The notes under the pieces are model-generated. The model was not told where the DNA came from. It ran no database searches and saw nothing but the letters and a program-made list of their open reading frames with translations. This document shows, piece by piece, positions 53,060-60,831 of a DNA stretch of 64,000 nt. This stretch comes from Anaerolineae bacterium. GTDB lineage: Bacteria > Chloroflexota > Anaerolineae > Aggregatilineales > Aggregatilineaceae. Position numbers and translations under genes: made by a program. The stretch covers positions 1-64,000 of the forward strand of contig JAHDLB010000012.1 in assembly GCA_018432315.1 (NCBI GenBank). The letters run 5' to 3'. The number at the start of each line of letters is the position of its first letter. Position 1 is the stretch's first letter.

Positions 53060-53211
53060 TTTCGTTACGGCCTCCTCGCTTGGCATTGCACAACCGACTG
53101 TGCCACAACCACTGGTGTTGGGCACTGAACTCGCCACCGAATGGCGTTCGGCTCAAGCCACTAAAATCGGCACCAGGGATGAGCCAGCGGAGCGGGTAGT
53201 GAGCTTGCCGT

Positions 53212-53742
53212 CTACCAGGCTTCCCAGTGCACAAGCCGTTCCAGGGGCTGGCGGCCAATATGCGCCAGCACCTGCTCGCGCGGCAGGTCTTCGATGGTCT
53301 GCGGGGCATCCTCCAGCGGATAGCCGAACGAGATGGCGATGTGGGTCTGCAAGTCGCCCGGCACGCCCAGCAGGCCGCGCGCGCGGTCCTCGTCGTGCAG
53401 CGAGGCGATGCACGAGCCAATACCCAGCAACCACGCGGCCACCATCATGTTCTGCGCGGCGCGCCCGGCATCGAAATCCACCCATCGACCGGGCGAGGTC
53501 ACCAATACCACCGCCAACGCCGCGCCCCGCAGATGGCTCGCATACCGTCCGCACTCGGCTAGCTGATTGAGCCTCGCCCGGTTTCTGACGACCACGAAAT
53601 GCCAGGGCTGCACGTTTTTTGCGCTGCCGGCCCAGCGCCCGGCTTGCAGAATGCGCTGTAAATCGTCATCGGAGATGGGCGTCTCGGTGAAGTGCCGGAC
53701 GGCGCGACAGGTCAGAATCGCATCATACGCATCTGAAGACAT
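53212..53742 (-). CDS. nitroreductase-family FMN oxidoreductase
   Basis: The 176-residue protein has the classical nitroreductase layout: an N-terminal AILTCRAVRHFTETPISDDDLQRILQAGRWAGSAKNVQPWHFVVV, where Arg, Ser and Asn side chains bind FMN phosphate, and a middle DAGRAAQNMMVAAWLLGIGSCIASLH typical of the dimer helix that covers the flavin. It should reduce nitro groups, quinones or related substrates with NAD(P)H. The length is short for the family, so the C-terminal extension is missing. The start at 53742 has GAGG upstream; MRN 15 bases earlier is the alternative. It is followed at 152 bases by the ST7-like gene. Confidence 0.87.
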   Translation of the reverse strand: MSSDAYDAILTCRAVRHFTETPISDDDLQRILQAGRWAGSAKNVQPWHFVVVRNRARLNQLAECGRYASHLRGAALAVVLVTSPGRWVDFDAGRAAQNMMVAAWLLGIGSCIASLHDEDRARGLLGVPGDLQTHIAISFGYPLEDAPQTIEDLPREQVLAHIGRQPLERLVHWEAW

Positions 53743-53838
53743 TGGCCGGTTCCTCATCTGTGTTTGGGCATGTACACCCAGTATGAAACCCTGTCCGTTT
53801 TTCGTGCTGCCCGATACCAGGCTGCTTGGCGCGGGCGG

Positions 53839-54237
53839 TCACGGGCCGACAACCGACGACGGCGGCCACTTGAAAACCAGCAGGGCGATCAGAACAACCA
53901 CATCGAAGATAGCCGCCGCGATGACCGGCTGCGTGGGCGGATTGTCCCAGAACAGGGCCAGCCCAGCCAGCGAGATGAAGGACACGACGACCGCGAGCGT
54001 CCGCCACCATGAGGACTCACTGAATATCCCAATGGCGGCAGCGACGAAGCCGATGAGCGCCACAGCCCAGATGATCCCACCAACGACTTTAGTTGGCCCC
54101 CCGCTGGAGAGCAGCCACGAACTGGCGGATTGTTCCCAGGCGGCAAGTCCAAGCACCGGGACCAGAAACAGCACATGACCAATGCCATGCGCTCCTACGA
54201 TGATGGCGAGAATCGCGCGCACAAGTTCATTGGACAT
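53839..54237 (-). CDS. four-helix membrane protein of unknown function
   Basis: The 132-residue protein has four membrane helices in two pairs (about 5-28, 45-65, 72-90, 98-120), with AIIVGAHGIGHVLFLVPVLGL at the start and WALIGFVAAAIGIF. The histidine-containing GAHGIGHVLFL pattern recalls small membrane proteins of the DoxX-like size class but no signature is clear. GGAGG lies five bases before ATG 54237. It is separated by 96 bases from the nitroreductase gene on the same strand. Confidence 0.65.
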   Translation of the reverse strand: MSNELVRAILAIIVGAHGIGHVLFLVPVLGLAAWEQSASSWLLSSGGPTKVVGGIIWAVALIGFVAAAIGIFSESSWWRTLAVVVSFISLAGLALFWDNPPTQPVIAAAIFDVVVLIALLVFKWPPSSVVGP

Positions 54238-54631
54238 GTTGTCCCTCCTGAGGATGTCTTGTGACCGAAATTGTCTCAATTATAAACGGAATTTGAGGCG
54301 GTGCTGACCGGTGTTGACCAACATTCACGCCCGGAAGGTAGCGCGACTCATCGAAGGGGAGTAGGGAAGCGTTCGTCGTCAAATCCCTGCTGCTCGTCGG
54401 ACGCATGGGATGCACCGCATGTCGTATCAAATCATCATCACGGATACAAAACCCTGTATACTGATTACAAGGTATGCTCTGGCTCTCGCTGTTCCCTCGA
54501 TTGGGCCAGGGCGACAAGTCCCGTCTCGCGTTTGAGTTGTTCGGGGCCGGTCTTCTTCCCGGCGTGTGGTCGCTTTACTCTCCCAGACAGAACTCCCGGC
54601 TTGAGGTTTTATTTGAATATGGAGGTTCCAG
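54238..54631. other. gene-free divergent gap of about 390 bases
   Basis: This is the longest stretch without a gene. Open frames in it have no ribosome site and no coding pattern. It holds the TATAAT at 54279-54284 for the left-hand gene, a plus-strand TATACT at 54457-54462 without a good -35, and a few AT-rich tracts. It is less GC-rich than the surroundings. I see no hairpin or known RNA in it. Confidence 0.5.
54279..54284 (-). promoter_or_regulatory. possible -10 box for the four-helix protein gene
   Basis: A perfect TATAAT on the minus strand lies 42 bases before ATG 54237. The -35 region is weak. Confidence 0.4.
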
Positions 54632-54916
54632 ATGCCAACCTACATTCTATTGACCAACCTGACCGATGAAGGTTCCAAGACGCTCAAGAACAACCCCGGT
54701 CGCGTCAAGGAAGTCAACAAAGAGATAGAAGGATTTGGGGTACGCGTTGTGGCTCAATACGCTGCCTTGGGGCCGTATGATTTTGTGAATATCGTTGAGG
54801 GTCCGGACGCCCAAACGATGGCCCGTGTTTCTGCCGAACTGGCATCGCGCGGCACGCTGCGCATATTGACCATGGCGGCGATGTCCATTGACGAGTTTGT
54901 TTCCAGCTTCGGTTGA
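54632..54916 (+). CDS. GYD-domain small protein
   Basis: The 94-residue protein matches the GYD family, a ferredoxin-like fold: YILLTNLTDEGSKTLKNNPGRVKEVNKEIEGFGVRVVAQYAALGPYDFVNIVEGPDAQTMARVSAELASRGTLRILTMAAMSIDEF. The name motif is GPYDFV here. These proteins are small and widespread, of unknown role; the fold resembles ligand-binding or oligomeric sensors. GGAGG lies seven bases before ATG 54632. It is followed by a hairpin terminator. The codon use is less GC-biased than that of its neighbours. Confidence 0.85.
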   Translation: MPTYILLTNLTDEGSKTLKNNPGRVKEVNKEIEGFGVRVVAQYAALGPYDFVNIVEGPDAQTMARVSAELASRGTLRILTMAAMSIDEFVSSFG

Positions 54917-54940
54917 CGCGATAGAATGCCCTCAAAACAG

Positions 54941-54968
54941 GATGCCAGGAGATTTCTTGCCTGGCATC
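54941..54968 (+). terminator. terminator of the GYD gene
   Basis: A perfect 9-bp stem (GATGCCAGG / CCTGGCATC, 10-base loop) lies 24 bases after the stop, followed by TGCGTTTG. Confidence 0.6.
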
Positions 54969-55043
54969 TGCGTTTGAAGATGACTTGCAGGGCAGCGATG
55001 CGAAGGCTACGCCGCCCTTTCGCCGCCGCGCTGCACCCCGCTG

Positions 55044-55049
55044 TATAAT
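55044..55049 (+). promoter_or_regulatory. -10 box of the arginase-fold gene
   Basis: A perfect TATAAT lies 40 bases before ATG 55090. No good -35 is visible. Confidence 0.4.
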
Positions 55050-55089
55050 CGGGCCATTCGGCCTCTCCACCATCTCAAGGGAGTCTCTC

Positions 55090-55887
55090 ATGCCTGAATT
55101 CGTGTGCATCGGCGTCCCGTACTTTCTCGGCCAGCGGCTGGACGAGCGCACCGAAGTCGCCGCCATTCGCGCCAGCGGCATCGCCCAGGACCTCGGCGCG
55201 GAGTGGGTCGAGGTGACGCCGGACACTGCTGCCAGCCCCGACCCGGTGACCGCCGTCAACCGCGCCCTGGCCGAGTCCATCGCCGCCCACCGCGACCGCT
55301 TCCCCATCATCTTCGCTGCCGACTGCACCAGCGCCATCGGCGCGGCCAAAGGGCTGATGTCCGCTGAAGGGCTGGGCGTGGTGTGGCTCGACGCGCATGG
55401 CGACTTCAACACGCCCGAAACCACGCCGAGCGGGTTCCTGGGCGGGATGCCATTGGCGATGCTGGTCGGGCGGGGCGAGCAGGTCCTGTTGGATGGCGTC
55501 GGGCTGGTGCCGCTGCGCGAAGCGGACATCATCCTTAGCGACGGGCGCGACCTGGACCCCGGCGAAGCGGTGGCCCTGCGCGAGAGCGCCATCACCCACC
55601 TGCCGGACCTGCGCGACCTGATGACCGCCTCGCTGCCCGACAAGCCGCTGTACGTGCACCTCGACGTGGACGTGGTGAACCCGGAGCAGATGCCCGCGAT
55701 GAGCTACGCGGCGCCCGGCGGACCGTCGGTAGAGGAGACCGCGGCGGTAGCGCGGCGAGTGGCGCGCGACGGGCGAATCGCCGGGCTGCTGCTCGGCCTG
55801 TGGAACGACGACCTGGCGACCGATGACCGCCCGCTGCAAGGGACGCTGGCCCTGGTGCGGGCGTTCGTGGAGGGGTATCGGGGATAA
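55090..55887 (+). CDS. arginase-superfamily hydrolase
   Basis: The 265-residue ureohydrolase-fold protein carries metal-site motifs DAHGDFN near 100 (DxHxD) and HLDVDVVNP near 190 (DxD). The first motif is AADCTSAIG instead of GGDHS, so the usual first metal-ligand His is replaced by Cys; this variant recurs in a sub-branch of the superfamily. The nature of the substrate, arginine, agmatine, formiminoglutamate or another guanidino compound, cannot be decided. AAGGGAG lies eight bases before the ATG. It ends in an intrinsic terminator. Confidence 0.85.
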   Translation: MPEFVCIGVPYFLGQRLDERTEVAAIRASGIAQDLGAEWVEVTPDTAASPDPVTAVNRALAESIAAHRDRFPIIFAADCTSAIGAAKGLMSAEGLGVVWLDAHGDFNTPETTPSGFLGGMPLAMLVGRGEQVLLDGVGLVPLREADIILSDGRDLDPGEAVALRESAITHLPDLRDLMTASLPDKPLYVHLDVDVVNPEQMPAMSYAAPGGPSVEETAAVARRVARDGRIAGLLLGLWNDDLATDDRPLQGTLALVRAFVEGYRG

Positions 55888-55916
55888 CTGCGTTTTACGC
55901 GGCGCAGTTGGCTTTT
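55886..55916 (+). terminator. intrinsic terminator of the arginase-fold gene
   Basis: Arms AACTGCG and CGCAGTT with a 10-base loop begin inside the stop codon and are followed by GGCTTTT. Confidence 0.62.
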
Positions 55917-56070
55917 GGCGTCCGGGATGCGTACAAGAACGTATGTACTGTTGTCATGACAGACCACGCGTTCTGTTTTGAAACTCGCGGCTGATTATAA
56001 TTCGGCTGGGATTCCGTTGTGTCTGCGTTTGTGGTGAGAGGTAATGCGCTGCAGGCGCATCCCCGAAAAC

Positions 56071-56094
56071 AAAAAACCAGCCCGGCGGCTGGTT
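56071..56094 (-). terminator. intrinsic terminator of tRNA-Arg
   Basis: On the minus strand AACCAGCC and GGCTGGTT form a perfect stem with a four-base loop followed by a run of T, just beyond the tRNA 3' end. Confidence 0.85.
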
Positions 56095-56100
56095 CTTGTG

Positions 56101-56177
56101 TGGCGTGCCTGGGGGGATTCGAACCCACGACCTCTTGTTCCGTAGACAAGCGCTCTAATCCGCTGAGCTACAGGCAC
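56101..56177 (-). tRNA. trnR: tRNA-Arg (anticodon ACG), CCA encoded
   Basis: The minus strand folds into a full cloverleaf: 7-bp acceptor stem GTGCCTG / CAGGCAC, D arm containing AGCTCAGCGGATTAGAG, anticodon stem CTTGT / ACAAG with loop CTACGGA giving anticodon ACG, variable loop, and T arm GGGTTCGAATCCC. The discriminator base G is followed by an encoded CCA. ACG is normally edited to ICG to read CGN arginine codons. It has its own promoter and terminator. Confidence 0.96.
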
Positions 56178-56196
56178 ACATGCTCACGTGGCGGTT

Positions 56197-56225
56197 ATGA
56201 TAGCATAGCGCGCCGCATTTGACAA
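56197..56225 (-). promoter_or_regulatory. promoter of tRNA-Arg
   Basis: On the minus strand TTGTCA, a 17-base spacer and TATCAT, each five of six, lie 20 bases before the tRNA 5' end. Confidence 0.78.
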
Positions 56226-56267
56226 GATCTTTTTACAAAAAAGCGATATCATCCGCCACGACGGCTA

Positions 56268-56295
56268 TTGACAGCCCATTTCCCCTCAGTATAAT
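56268..56295 (+). promoter_or_regulatory. consensus promoter of the carbamoyltransferase operon
   Basis: TTGACA, a 16-base spacer and TATAAT are perfect matches in both boxes, the strongest promoter in the window. Transcription should start near 56302, about 40 bases before the first gene. Confidence 0.9.
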
Positions 56296-56340
56296 CAGCG
56301 GGGCACGTTGGCACCCACAGTCACACGAGGAAGCGAACCT

Positions 56341-56571
56341 GTGCGCGATCTTGTACACATCGCCTGGCGCCGGTGGCAGATCATCGGCGAGGTTTTCAAC
56401 AACCTGGTAGGCCGGGCCATCGCCGTGCTGTTCTACTTCACCATTTTCGTCCCGTTTGCCGTGGCAACCCGCCTCTTCAGCGATCCACTGCGTATCCGCA
56501 AATCCCAGTCGAGCTGGGCCGACCGCGCGCCGGTCGGCAGCACGCTCGATGACGCCCGGAGACAGTTCTAA
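56341..56571 (+). CDS. SxtJ-like small membrane protein beside carbamoyltransferase
   Basis: The 76-residue protein has one hydrophobic helix (about 22-45; RAIAVLFYFTIFVPFAVATRLF) after a short polar start, then a basic polar tail RIRKSQSSW. The arrangement resembles the small SxtJ-type proteins commonly encoded next to NodU/CmcH carbamoyltransferases. GTG 56341 has GAGGAAG seven bases upstream, and it is the first gene after the consensus promoter. Five bases separate it from the carbamoyltransferase gene. Partner or anchor function is inferred. Confidence 0.7.
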   Translation: MRDLVHIAWRRWQIIGEVFNNLVGRAIAVLFYFTIFVPFAVATRLFSDPLRIRKSQSSWADRAPVGSTLDDARRQF

Positions 56572-56576
56572 CCGCG

Positions 56577-58361
56577 ATGGATATTCTAGGTGTTTCCTGT
56601 TTCTACCATGATTCGGCGGCGGTCCTGCTGCGCGACGGTGACGTTGTCGCCGCTTCGATGGAAGAACGCCTGACGCGCAAAAAGCACGACAGCGGCTTCC
56701 CCGCCCAGGCCATCGATTTTTGCCTGGAACGCGGCGGCATCCAGGGCCCCGACCTGGATTACGTCGTCTTCTACGAGAAGCCCATGGTCAAGGTGGGCCG
56801 TATCCTGATGACCGCGCTGGGGACGTTCCCGCAGTCGTGGGATTTCTGGCGCGAGGCGGTCACGGCTTACGTCAGCGAGAAATTCTGGATCAAGAGCCTG
56901 CTCCAGCGGCACCTGGGCGTCAGGCCGGACCAGATCCTGTTTTGCGACCATCACATGTCACACGCCGCCAGCGCGTTTTTCGCCTCGCCGTTCGACGAGG
57001 CCGCCGTGCTGACGGTCGATGGCGTGGGCGAGTGGACGACGACCACCATGGGCCACGCCACGTCGAACTGGAACGGCGCCGGCGAGAACAAGATCGACCT
57101 GTTCTGGGAACAACGCTTCCCCCACTCGCTCGGCCTGTTGTATTCGGCCTTCACCGCCTTCCTCGGCTTCCGGGTGAACAACGGCGAATACAAGGTCATG
57201 GGCATGTCGCCCTACGGCGAGCCGAACTACGTGGACAAAGTCCAGAAGCTGATCACGATCAACCGCGACGGCAGCTTCGAGCTGGACATGGACTATTTCT
57301 CGTACCACCACTCGGCCACCCACAGCTACAACGGCAAATTCACATCGTTGTTCGGCGAGCCGCGCGTGCACAGCGACGACTTCTTCACCGCCAAGAGCGA
57401 CCCAAGCCGCGTTGGAGAAACCGAGGCGCTCCAGCGCAACCAGTATTACGCCGACGTGGCGCGCAGCATCCAGCACGTCACGGAAGAGGCGATGCTCGCC
57501 ATGGCGAACGCGCTACACGAGCGCACCGGCTCCCGGCGGCTGGTCATGGCGGGCGGCGTGGCGCTCAACAGCGTGGCGAACTTCAAGCTGCTGCGCGATA
57601 CGCCGTTCGAGGAAGTCTACATCCAGCCCGCGGCGGGCGACGATGGCGGCGCGCTGGGCGCGGCGCTGTGGGCCTATCACGTCGTGCTGGGCCAGCCGCG
57701 CAAGCTGGTCATGACGCACGCCTATTACGGCCAGGAATTCAGCGACGACGAGATTCGCGCCTTCCTGGATGCCAACCAGATTCCCTACGAATACTTCGCG
57801 GACGATGATGCCTTGATCGACCGCGTGGTCGATGAGATCGTCGATCAGAAGGTCGTCGGGCTGTTCCAGGGCCGCTATGAATGGGGCCCGCGCGCGCTGG
57901 GCAATCGCAGCATTCTGGCCGACCCGCGCCGCGCGGACATGAAGGACATCGTCAACACCAAGATCAAGTTCCGCGAGCCGTTCCGGCCTTTCGCGCCGGT
58001 CGTGCTGGCCGAGCGCGCCGCCGAGTTCTTCGACTTCCCCAACCTCGAGTCGAACCTGCCCGCCCGCTTCATGCTGATGGTCAGCCCGATCCACGAAGAC
58101 AAGCTGGACGTCGCGCAGGCCACCACGCACGAGGGCGGCACCGGACGCCTGCAAACCATCGACCGCGAGACGAACCCGCGCTATTACGAGCTGGTGCGGC
58201 GCTTCGGCGAGGCCACCGGCGTGCCAATCCTGCTGAACACGTCGTTCAACCTGCGCGGCGAACCGATCGTCAGCACGCCCGCCAACGCGTGGTGGACCTT
58301 CAGCAACAGTGGGATCGACTACCTGATGATCGGCTCGTTCCTCGTCCGCAAACCATCATAA
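56577..58361 (+). CDS. NodU/CmcH-type carbamoyltransferase
   Basis: The 594-residue enzyme has the Kae1-like N-terminal half with a metal/nucleotide site, starting ILGVSCFYHDSAAVLLRDG, then CDHHMSHAASAFFASPFDEAAVLTVDG. The C-terminal carbamoyltransferase domain (from about 390) has GLFQGRYEWGPRALGNRSILADPRR and a final FNLRGEPIVSTP. It transfers carbamoyl from carbamoyl phosphate via a carbamoyladenylate to a hydroxyl of an unknown acceptor, probably a cell-wall or membrane-linked sugar given the small membrane neighbours. It sits between the SxtJ-like gene (five bases) and the DUF5989-like gene (18 bases). Confidence 0.93.
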   Translation: MDILGVSCFYHDSAAVLLRDGDVVAASMEERLTRKKHDSGFPAQAIDFCLERGGIQGPDLDYVVFYEKPMVKVGRILMTALGTFPQSWDFWREAVTAYVSEKFWIKSLLQRHLGVRPDQILFCDHHMSHAASAFFASPFDEAAVLTVDGVGEWTTTTMGHATSNWNGAGENKIDLFWEQRFPHSLGLLYSAFTAFLGFRVNNGEYKVMGMSPYGEPNYVDKVQKLITINRDGSFELDMDYFSYHHSATHSYNGKFTSLFGEPRVHSDDFFTAKSDPSRVGETEALQRNQYYADVARSIQHVTEEAMLAMANALHERTGSRRLVMAGGVALNSVANFKLLRDTPFEEVYIQPAAGDDGGALGAALWAYHVVLGQPRKLVMTHAYYGQEFSDDEIRAFLDANQIPYEYFADDDALIDRVVDEIVDQKVVGLFQGRYEWGPRALGNRSILADPRRADMKDIVNTKIKFREPFRPFAPVVLAERAAEFFDFPNLESNLPARFMLMVSPIHEDKLDVAQATTHEGGTGRLQTIDRETNPRYYELVRRFGEATGVPILLNTSFNLRGEPIVSTPANAWWTFSNSGIDYLMIGSFLVRKPS

Positions 58362-58379
58362 GCCTGTGAGATGAAACCC

Positions 58380-58595
58380 ATGAGCGAACGCACTTCTTCT
58401 CCTGTCAGATCGCGTCCGGGCCGGTTGTCCGGGCTGCGCACCCGCCTGGGCATCGTGGGCGAGCTGTTCGCCTTCCTGTGGGCGGCCAAGATGTGGTGGC
58501 TCATCCCGATGGTGATCGCGCTGATCATCTTCGCCCTGCTGATCGTGCTCGGCTCGGCCAGCGGCGGCGGCCCGCTGATCTACACGCTGTTCTAG
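58380..58595 (+). CDS. DUF5989-like small membrane protein
   Basis: The 71-residue protein has a basic N-terminus (SERTSSPVRSRPGRLSGLRTRLG), a VGELFAFLWAAKMWWLIPMVIALIIFALLIVLGS membrane region and an end PLIYTLF that matches DUF5989 proteins seen beside carbamoyltransferases. ATG 58380 has GTGAG nine bases upstream; ATG 58371 is an alternative adding MKP. It lies between the carbamoyltransferase and the next small membrane gene, ten bases on. Confidence 0.72.
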   Translation: MSERTSSPVRSRPGRLSGLRTRLGIVGELFAFLWAAKMWWLIPMVIALIIFALLIVLGSASGGGPLIYTLF

Positions 58596-58605
58596 AGGGC
58601 CGGAC

Positions 58606-58923
58606 ATGAGCGATTGGCAGACAGCACTTTTGATCGGCGCGGCGATTGGCCTGTTGGTGGGCGTCAAGATCGCGCGCGATTCTCGCGCCAAAGAGAGCGT
58701 CCGGGGCGGTGCGCTGGCCGTGGCGTTCCATTATCTGGCCTGCGCGGGGATGTCGACCACCATCCCGTTTATCATCACCGGGATCGTGGTGGGCCTGCCC
58801 TTCCTCAAGCTGTTCGGGACAGCGGTCGGCATCCTGGCCGTGACGTTTGCGTGCCTGCTAGTCTACGCGATCGACGAGCGCAACGCGCCACCGGCGGAAG
58901 CCAAGCCGGTATTGACCGACTGA
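58606..58923 (+). CDS. small membrane protein, carbamoyltransferase operon
   Basis: The 105-residue protein has a glycine-rich first helix (about 6-22; ALLIGAAIGLLVGVKIARDS), then two helices at about 38-60 and 65-88 (TIPFIITGIVVGLPFL, GILAVTFACLLVYAI) and a charged tail. GGGCCGGAC lies before ATG 58606. It is the last gene of the operon and is followed by a good terminator. No family is recognised. Confidence 0.65.
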   Translation: MSDWQTALLIGAAIGLLVGVKIARDSRAKESVRGGALAVAFHYLACAGMSTTIPFIITGIVVGLPFLKLFGTAVGILAVTFACLLVYAIDERNAPPAEAKPVLTD

Positions 58924-58932
58924 GGCGACACG

Positions 58933-58963
58933 AAAAAGAGCCGGGCAGCGCCTGGCTCTTTCG
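58933..58963. terminator. bidirectional terminator at the end of the carbamoyltransferase operon
   Basis: Arms AAAGAGCC and GGCTCTTT, extended inward by GGC/GCC, lie 12 bases after the stop. A- and T-tracts on either side suit both the operon and the convergent gene at 58994. Confidence 0.8.
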
Positions 58964-58993
58964 TTCTACGCACGTTGTGCAGGGTGCGGCGAT

Positions 58994-59338
58994 TTAGAGG
59001 TCGTCCAACCGCCCGCTGTCGAGCGCGATCTGGAACGCGCGCCCCACCAGCAGCACCTCCGTCACCCAATCCGCGAATTCCTCCTCCGCGTTAGCAGCGG
59101 CCAGCGCTTCGGCCAGCGACTGGGGCATGTCGGCCAGCACCTCGGTGGTCAGGCAGTGCAGCGCCTGCCAGACGGCATCGCGCGATGCCGGGGGATCGCC
59201 CGCCATCAGCTCATCATACCAGGCCGCCACGATCGGATGCACCTGATCACACGCCGAGCTTTCGGCCAGTTCCTCGTTGGCAAGATCCTCGAAATCGTCC
59301 AGCCAATCCGGTCTGGGGTCTGAGTTGTGGTCGGTCAT
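58994..59338 (-). CDS. acidic small protein of unknown function
   Basis: The 114-residue soluble protein is very acidic (many Asp/Glu) and helical, with DWLDDFEDLANEELAESSACDQVHP and a middle LTTEVLADMPQSLAEALAAANAEEEFADWVTEVL. A perfect AAGGAGG site lies seven bases before ATG 59338, so it is probably well expressed. No motif or family is recognised. It lies convergent with the carbamoyltransferase operon and shares its terminator. Confidence 0.65.
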   Translation of the reverse strand: MTDHNSDPRPDWLDDFEDLANEELAESSACDQVHPIVAAWYDELMAGDPPASRDAVWQALHCLTTEVLADMPQSLAEALAAANAEEEFADWVTEVLLVGRAFQIALDSGRLDDL

Positions 59339-59476
59339 GGTTGAACCTCCTTGGCGTGGCATGGCGCGGTGAAGTCCTATCACGCGCTGTCTCATTTCCT
59401 CTCACTATAGATTGTATCAGCGAACGCGGCCCGGTGAGCAACCGCCGGGCCACGCCCGCCCGCCGCATTGCCAGCG

Positions 59477-60697
59477 TCAGGAACCGGCCAGCGGCCACTC
59501 CGCCGCCTGGTCGACCACGCGCGCCGTCGTCCAGATCGCGTCTACCGCGCGCCCCAGCGCCGCCGGATCGATGGCGTGGATCGTGTCGCTGTGCTGGCGC
59601 CAGTTGGGCAGCAAGCCGGTCACCCGGTCGTAGCCCATCAGCGCCACCGCCCGCAGATCACGGTCGCGCAGGATGGACACTTCATCCACGCTGAGCATGG
59701 TCTTCCCCATCAGCCCCAGGTCGGGCCGGGCGCTCGCCACACGCTCGATCACGCGCACGGCGTCCGGGTGGGGATAATAGTACGCGTACGGGCTGATCCC
59801 GTGCCGGGTCGCCCAGCACAGCTCGCCCGTCCCGACGCTATTGACCACCACCCACAGCGCATCGTGCCACTCCTGGGCGTACTGCGTCGCCAGGATGTCG
59901 GCCCCGGTGCCGACCGCCGTCGCCGCGCCGGTGAAGGCCAGCACGACCTCCGTGTTTTCGAGCGGGCGGCGGTGCAGCGCCTCGGCCAACCCCAGCAGCG
60001 CCGCCACACCGGACGCGTTTCCGTTCGCGCCGTGAACGTCCGGCCCCATCTCGTCGATGATCGCCAGCGCCGCGCCGCCCAGCGCCAGCCCGCCGCTCAG
60101 CGAGCGCAGCATGCGCCAGCGCTGGTTGCGCCCGGCCAGCAGGGTGAGCACCCCGCCCACCAGCGCCAACAGGGTCATGCCGCCCAGCGTGCGCGGGAGC
60201 TGCCCCACCAGCCGCGGGTCGGCGGTGAGGCGGTGCACGCCCGAGTCGAGATGGGCCACGAATACCACCCGCCGCCGGGTCTTGCCGCGCGGCGGAATGC
60301 GCACGATCACGTTCTCGGATTCACCGCGCCGCAGCCAGCTTTCCCACACGGCGGGGCGCAGCAAAAACGCGTCGCGCGTCAGCACGCTCAGCCCAACCGA
60401 CGTCACCCCGGCAGCGAACTGCCGCCGCCGGCTGCGCGTCAGTCCGAACCACAGGCTCAGGCCGGTCAGAATCGCCAGCGGCGCGATCCGGTAGCGAAAG
60501 CCGCCCACACTGCGGAACGGCTGGTTCGCCAACTCCCACCGGCGGTCGAGGCCGCGAATGGTCTGGTGGACGTAAGCGGCGGCCTCGCGCTCGGCGCGGC
60601 TGGCAGGGTGGCGCGGGCCAATCACCACGCTCAGGTGGCGGACGTGTTCCATCAACTGATCGGCGCTCAGACCTTCGGGCAAACTTCGATCAACCAT
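59477..60697 (-). CDS. M28-type peptidase homologue with degenerate metal site
   Basis: The 406-residue membrane protein has two or more helices (about 75-100 and 180-235) around an M28-like fold. The first metal His is present (FVAHLDSG). The bridging-Asp motif reads GANGNASGVAALL instead of GADDNASG, and the catalytic Glu/metal Glu pair (usually GEEEG) reads FTGAATAVGTG. The final His is kept in HSDTIHAID. It is therefore unlikely to be an active zinc aminopeptidase and may be a structural or regulatory homologue. The start at 60697 is supported by a CGAAGTTTG-free but purine-containing leader; the N-terminus could differ. Confidence 0.75.
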   Translation of the reverse strand: MVDRSLPEGLSADQLMEHVRHLSVVIGPRHPASRAEREAAAYVHQTIRGLDRRWELANQPFRSVGGFRYRIAPLAILTGLSLWFGLTRSRRRQFAAGVTSVGLSVLTRDAFLLRPAVWESWLRRGESENVIVRIPPRGKTRRRVVFVAHLDSGVHRLTADPRLVGQLPRTLGGMTLLALVGGVLTLLAGRNQRWRMLRSLSGGLALGGAALAIIDEMGPDVHGANGNASGVAALLGLAEALHRRPLENTEVVLAFTGAATAVGTGADILATQYAQEWHDALWVVVNSVGTGELCWATRHGISPYAYYYPHPDAVRVIERVASARPDLGLMGKTMLSVDEVSILRDRDLRAVALMGYDRVTGLLPNWRQHSDTIHAIDPAALGRAVDAIWTTARVVDQAAEWPLAGS

Positions 60698-60831
60698 GGT
60701 TTCTACCGTTCGTATATCGTCGTCTCACGCTTTTCACCGTCTTTAGTATGCCGCATCCCCACCAAAAAGGGAACTTTTGGCGCACGTGCGACGTCTTTAG
60801 CATAACAAGACATGCTACCGGAGGACCACCC

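Noticed and set aside
54301-54669. Open frame of 122 codons in the divergent gap
   Set aside because: No ribosome site, no coding pattern, and it overlaps the GYD gene in another frame.
56219-56247. Plus-strand TTGACA at 56219-56224 as a second operon promoter
   Set aside because: No -10 box lies at 16 to 18 bases; the same bases read on the minus strand form the -35 of the tRNA promoter.
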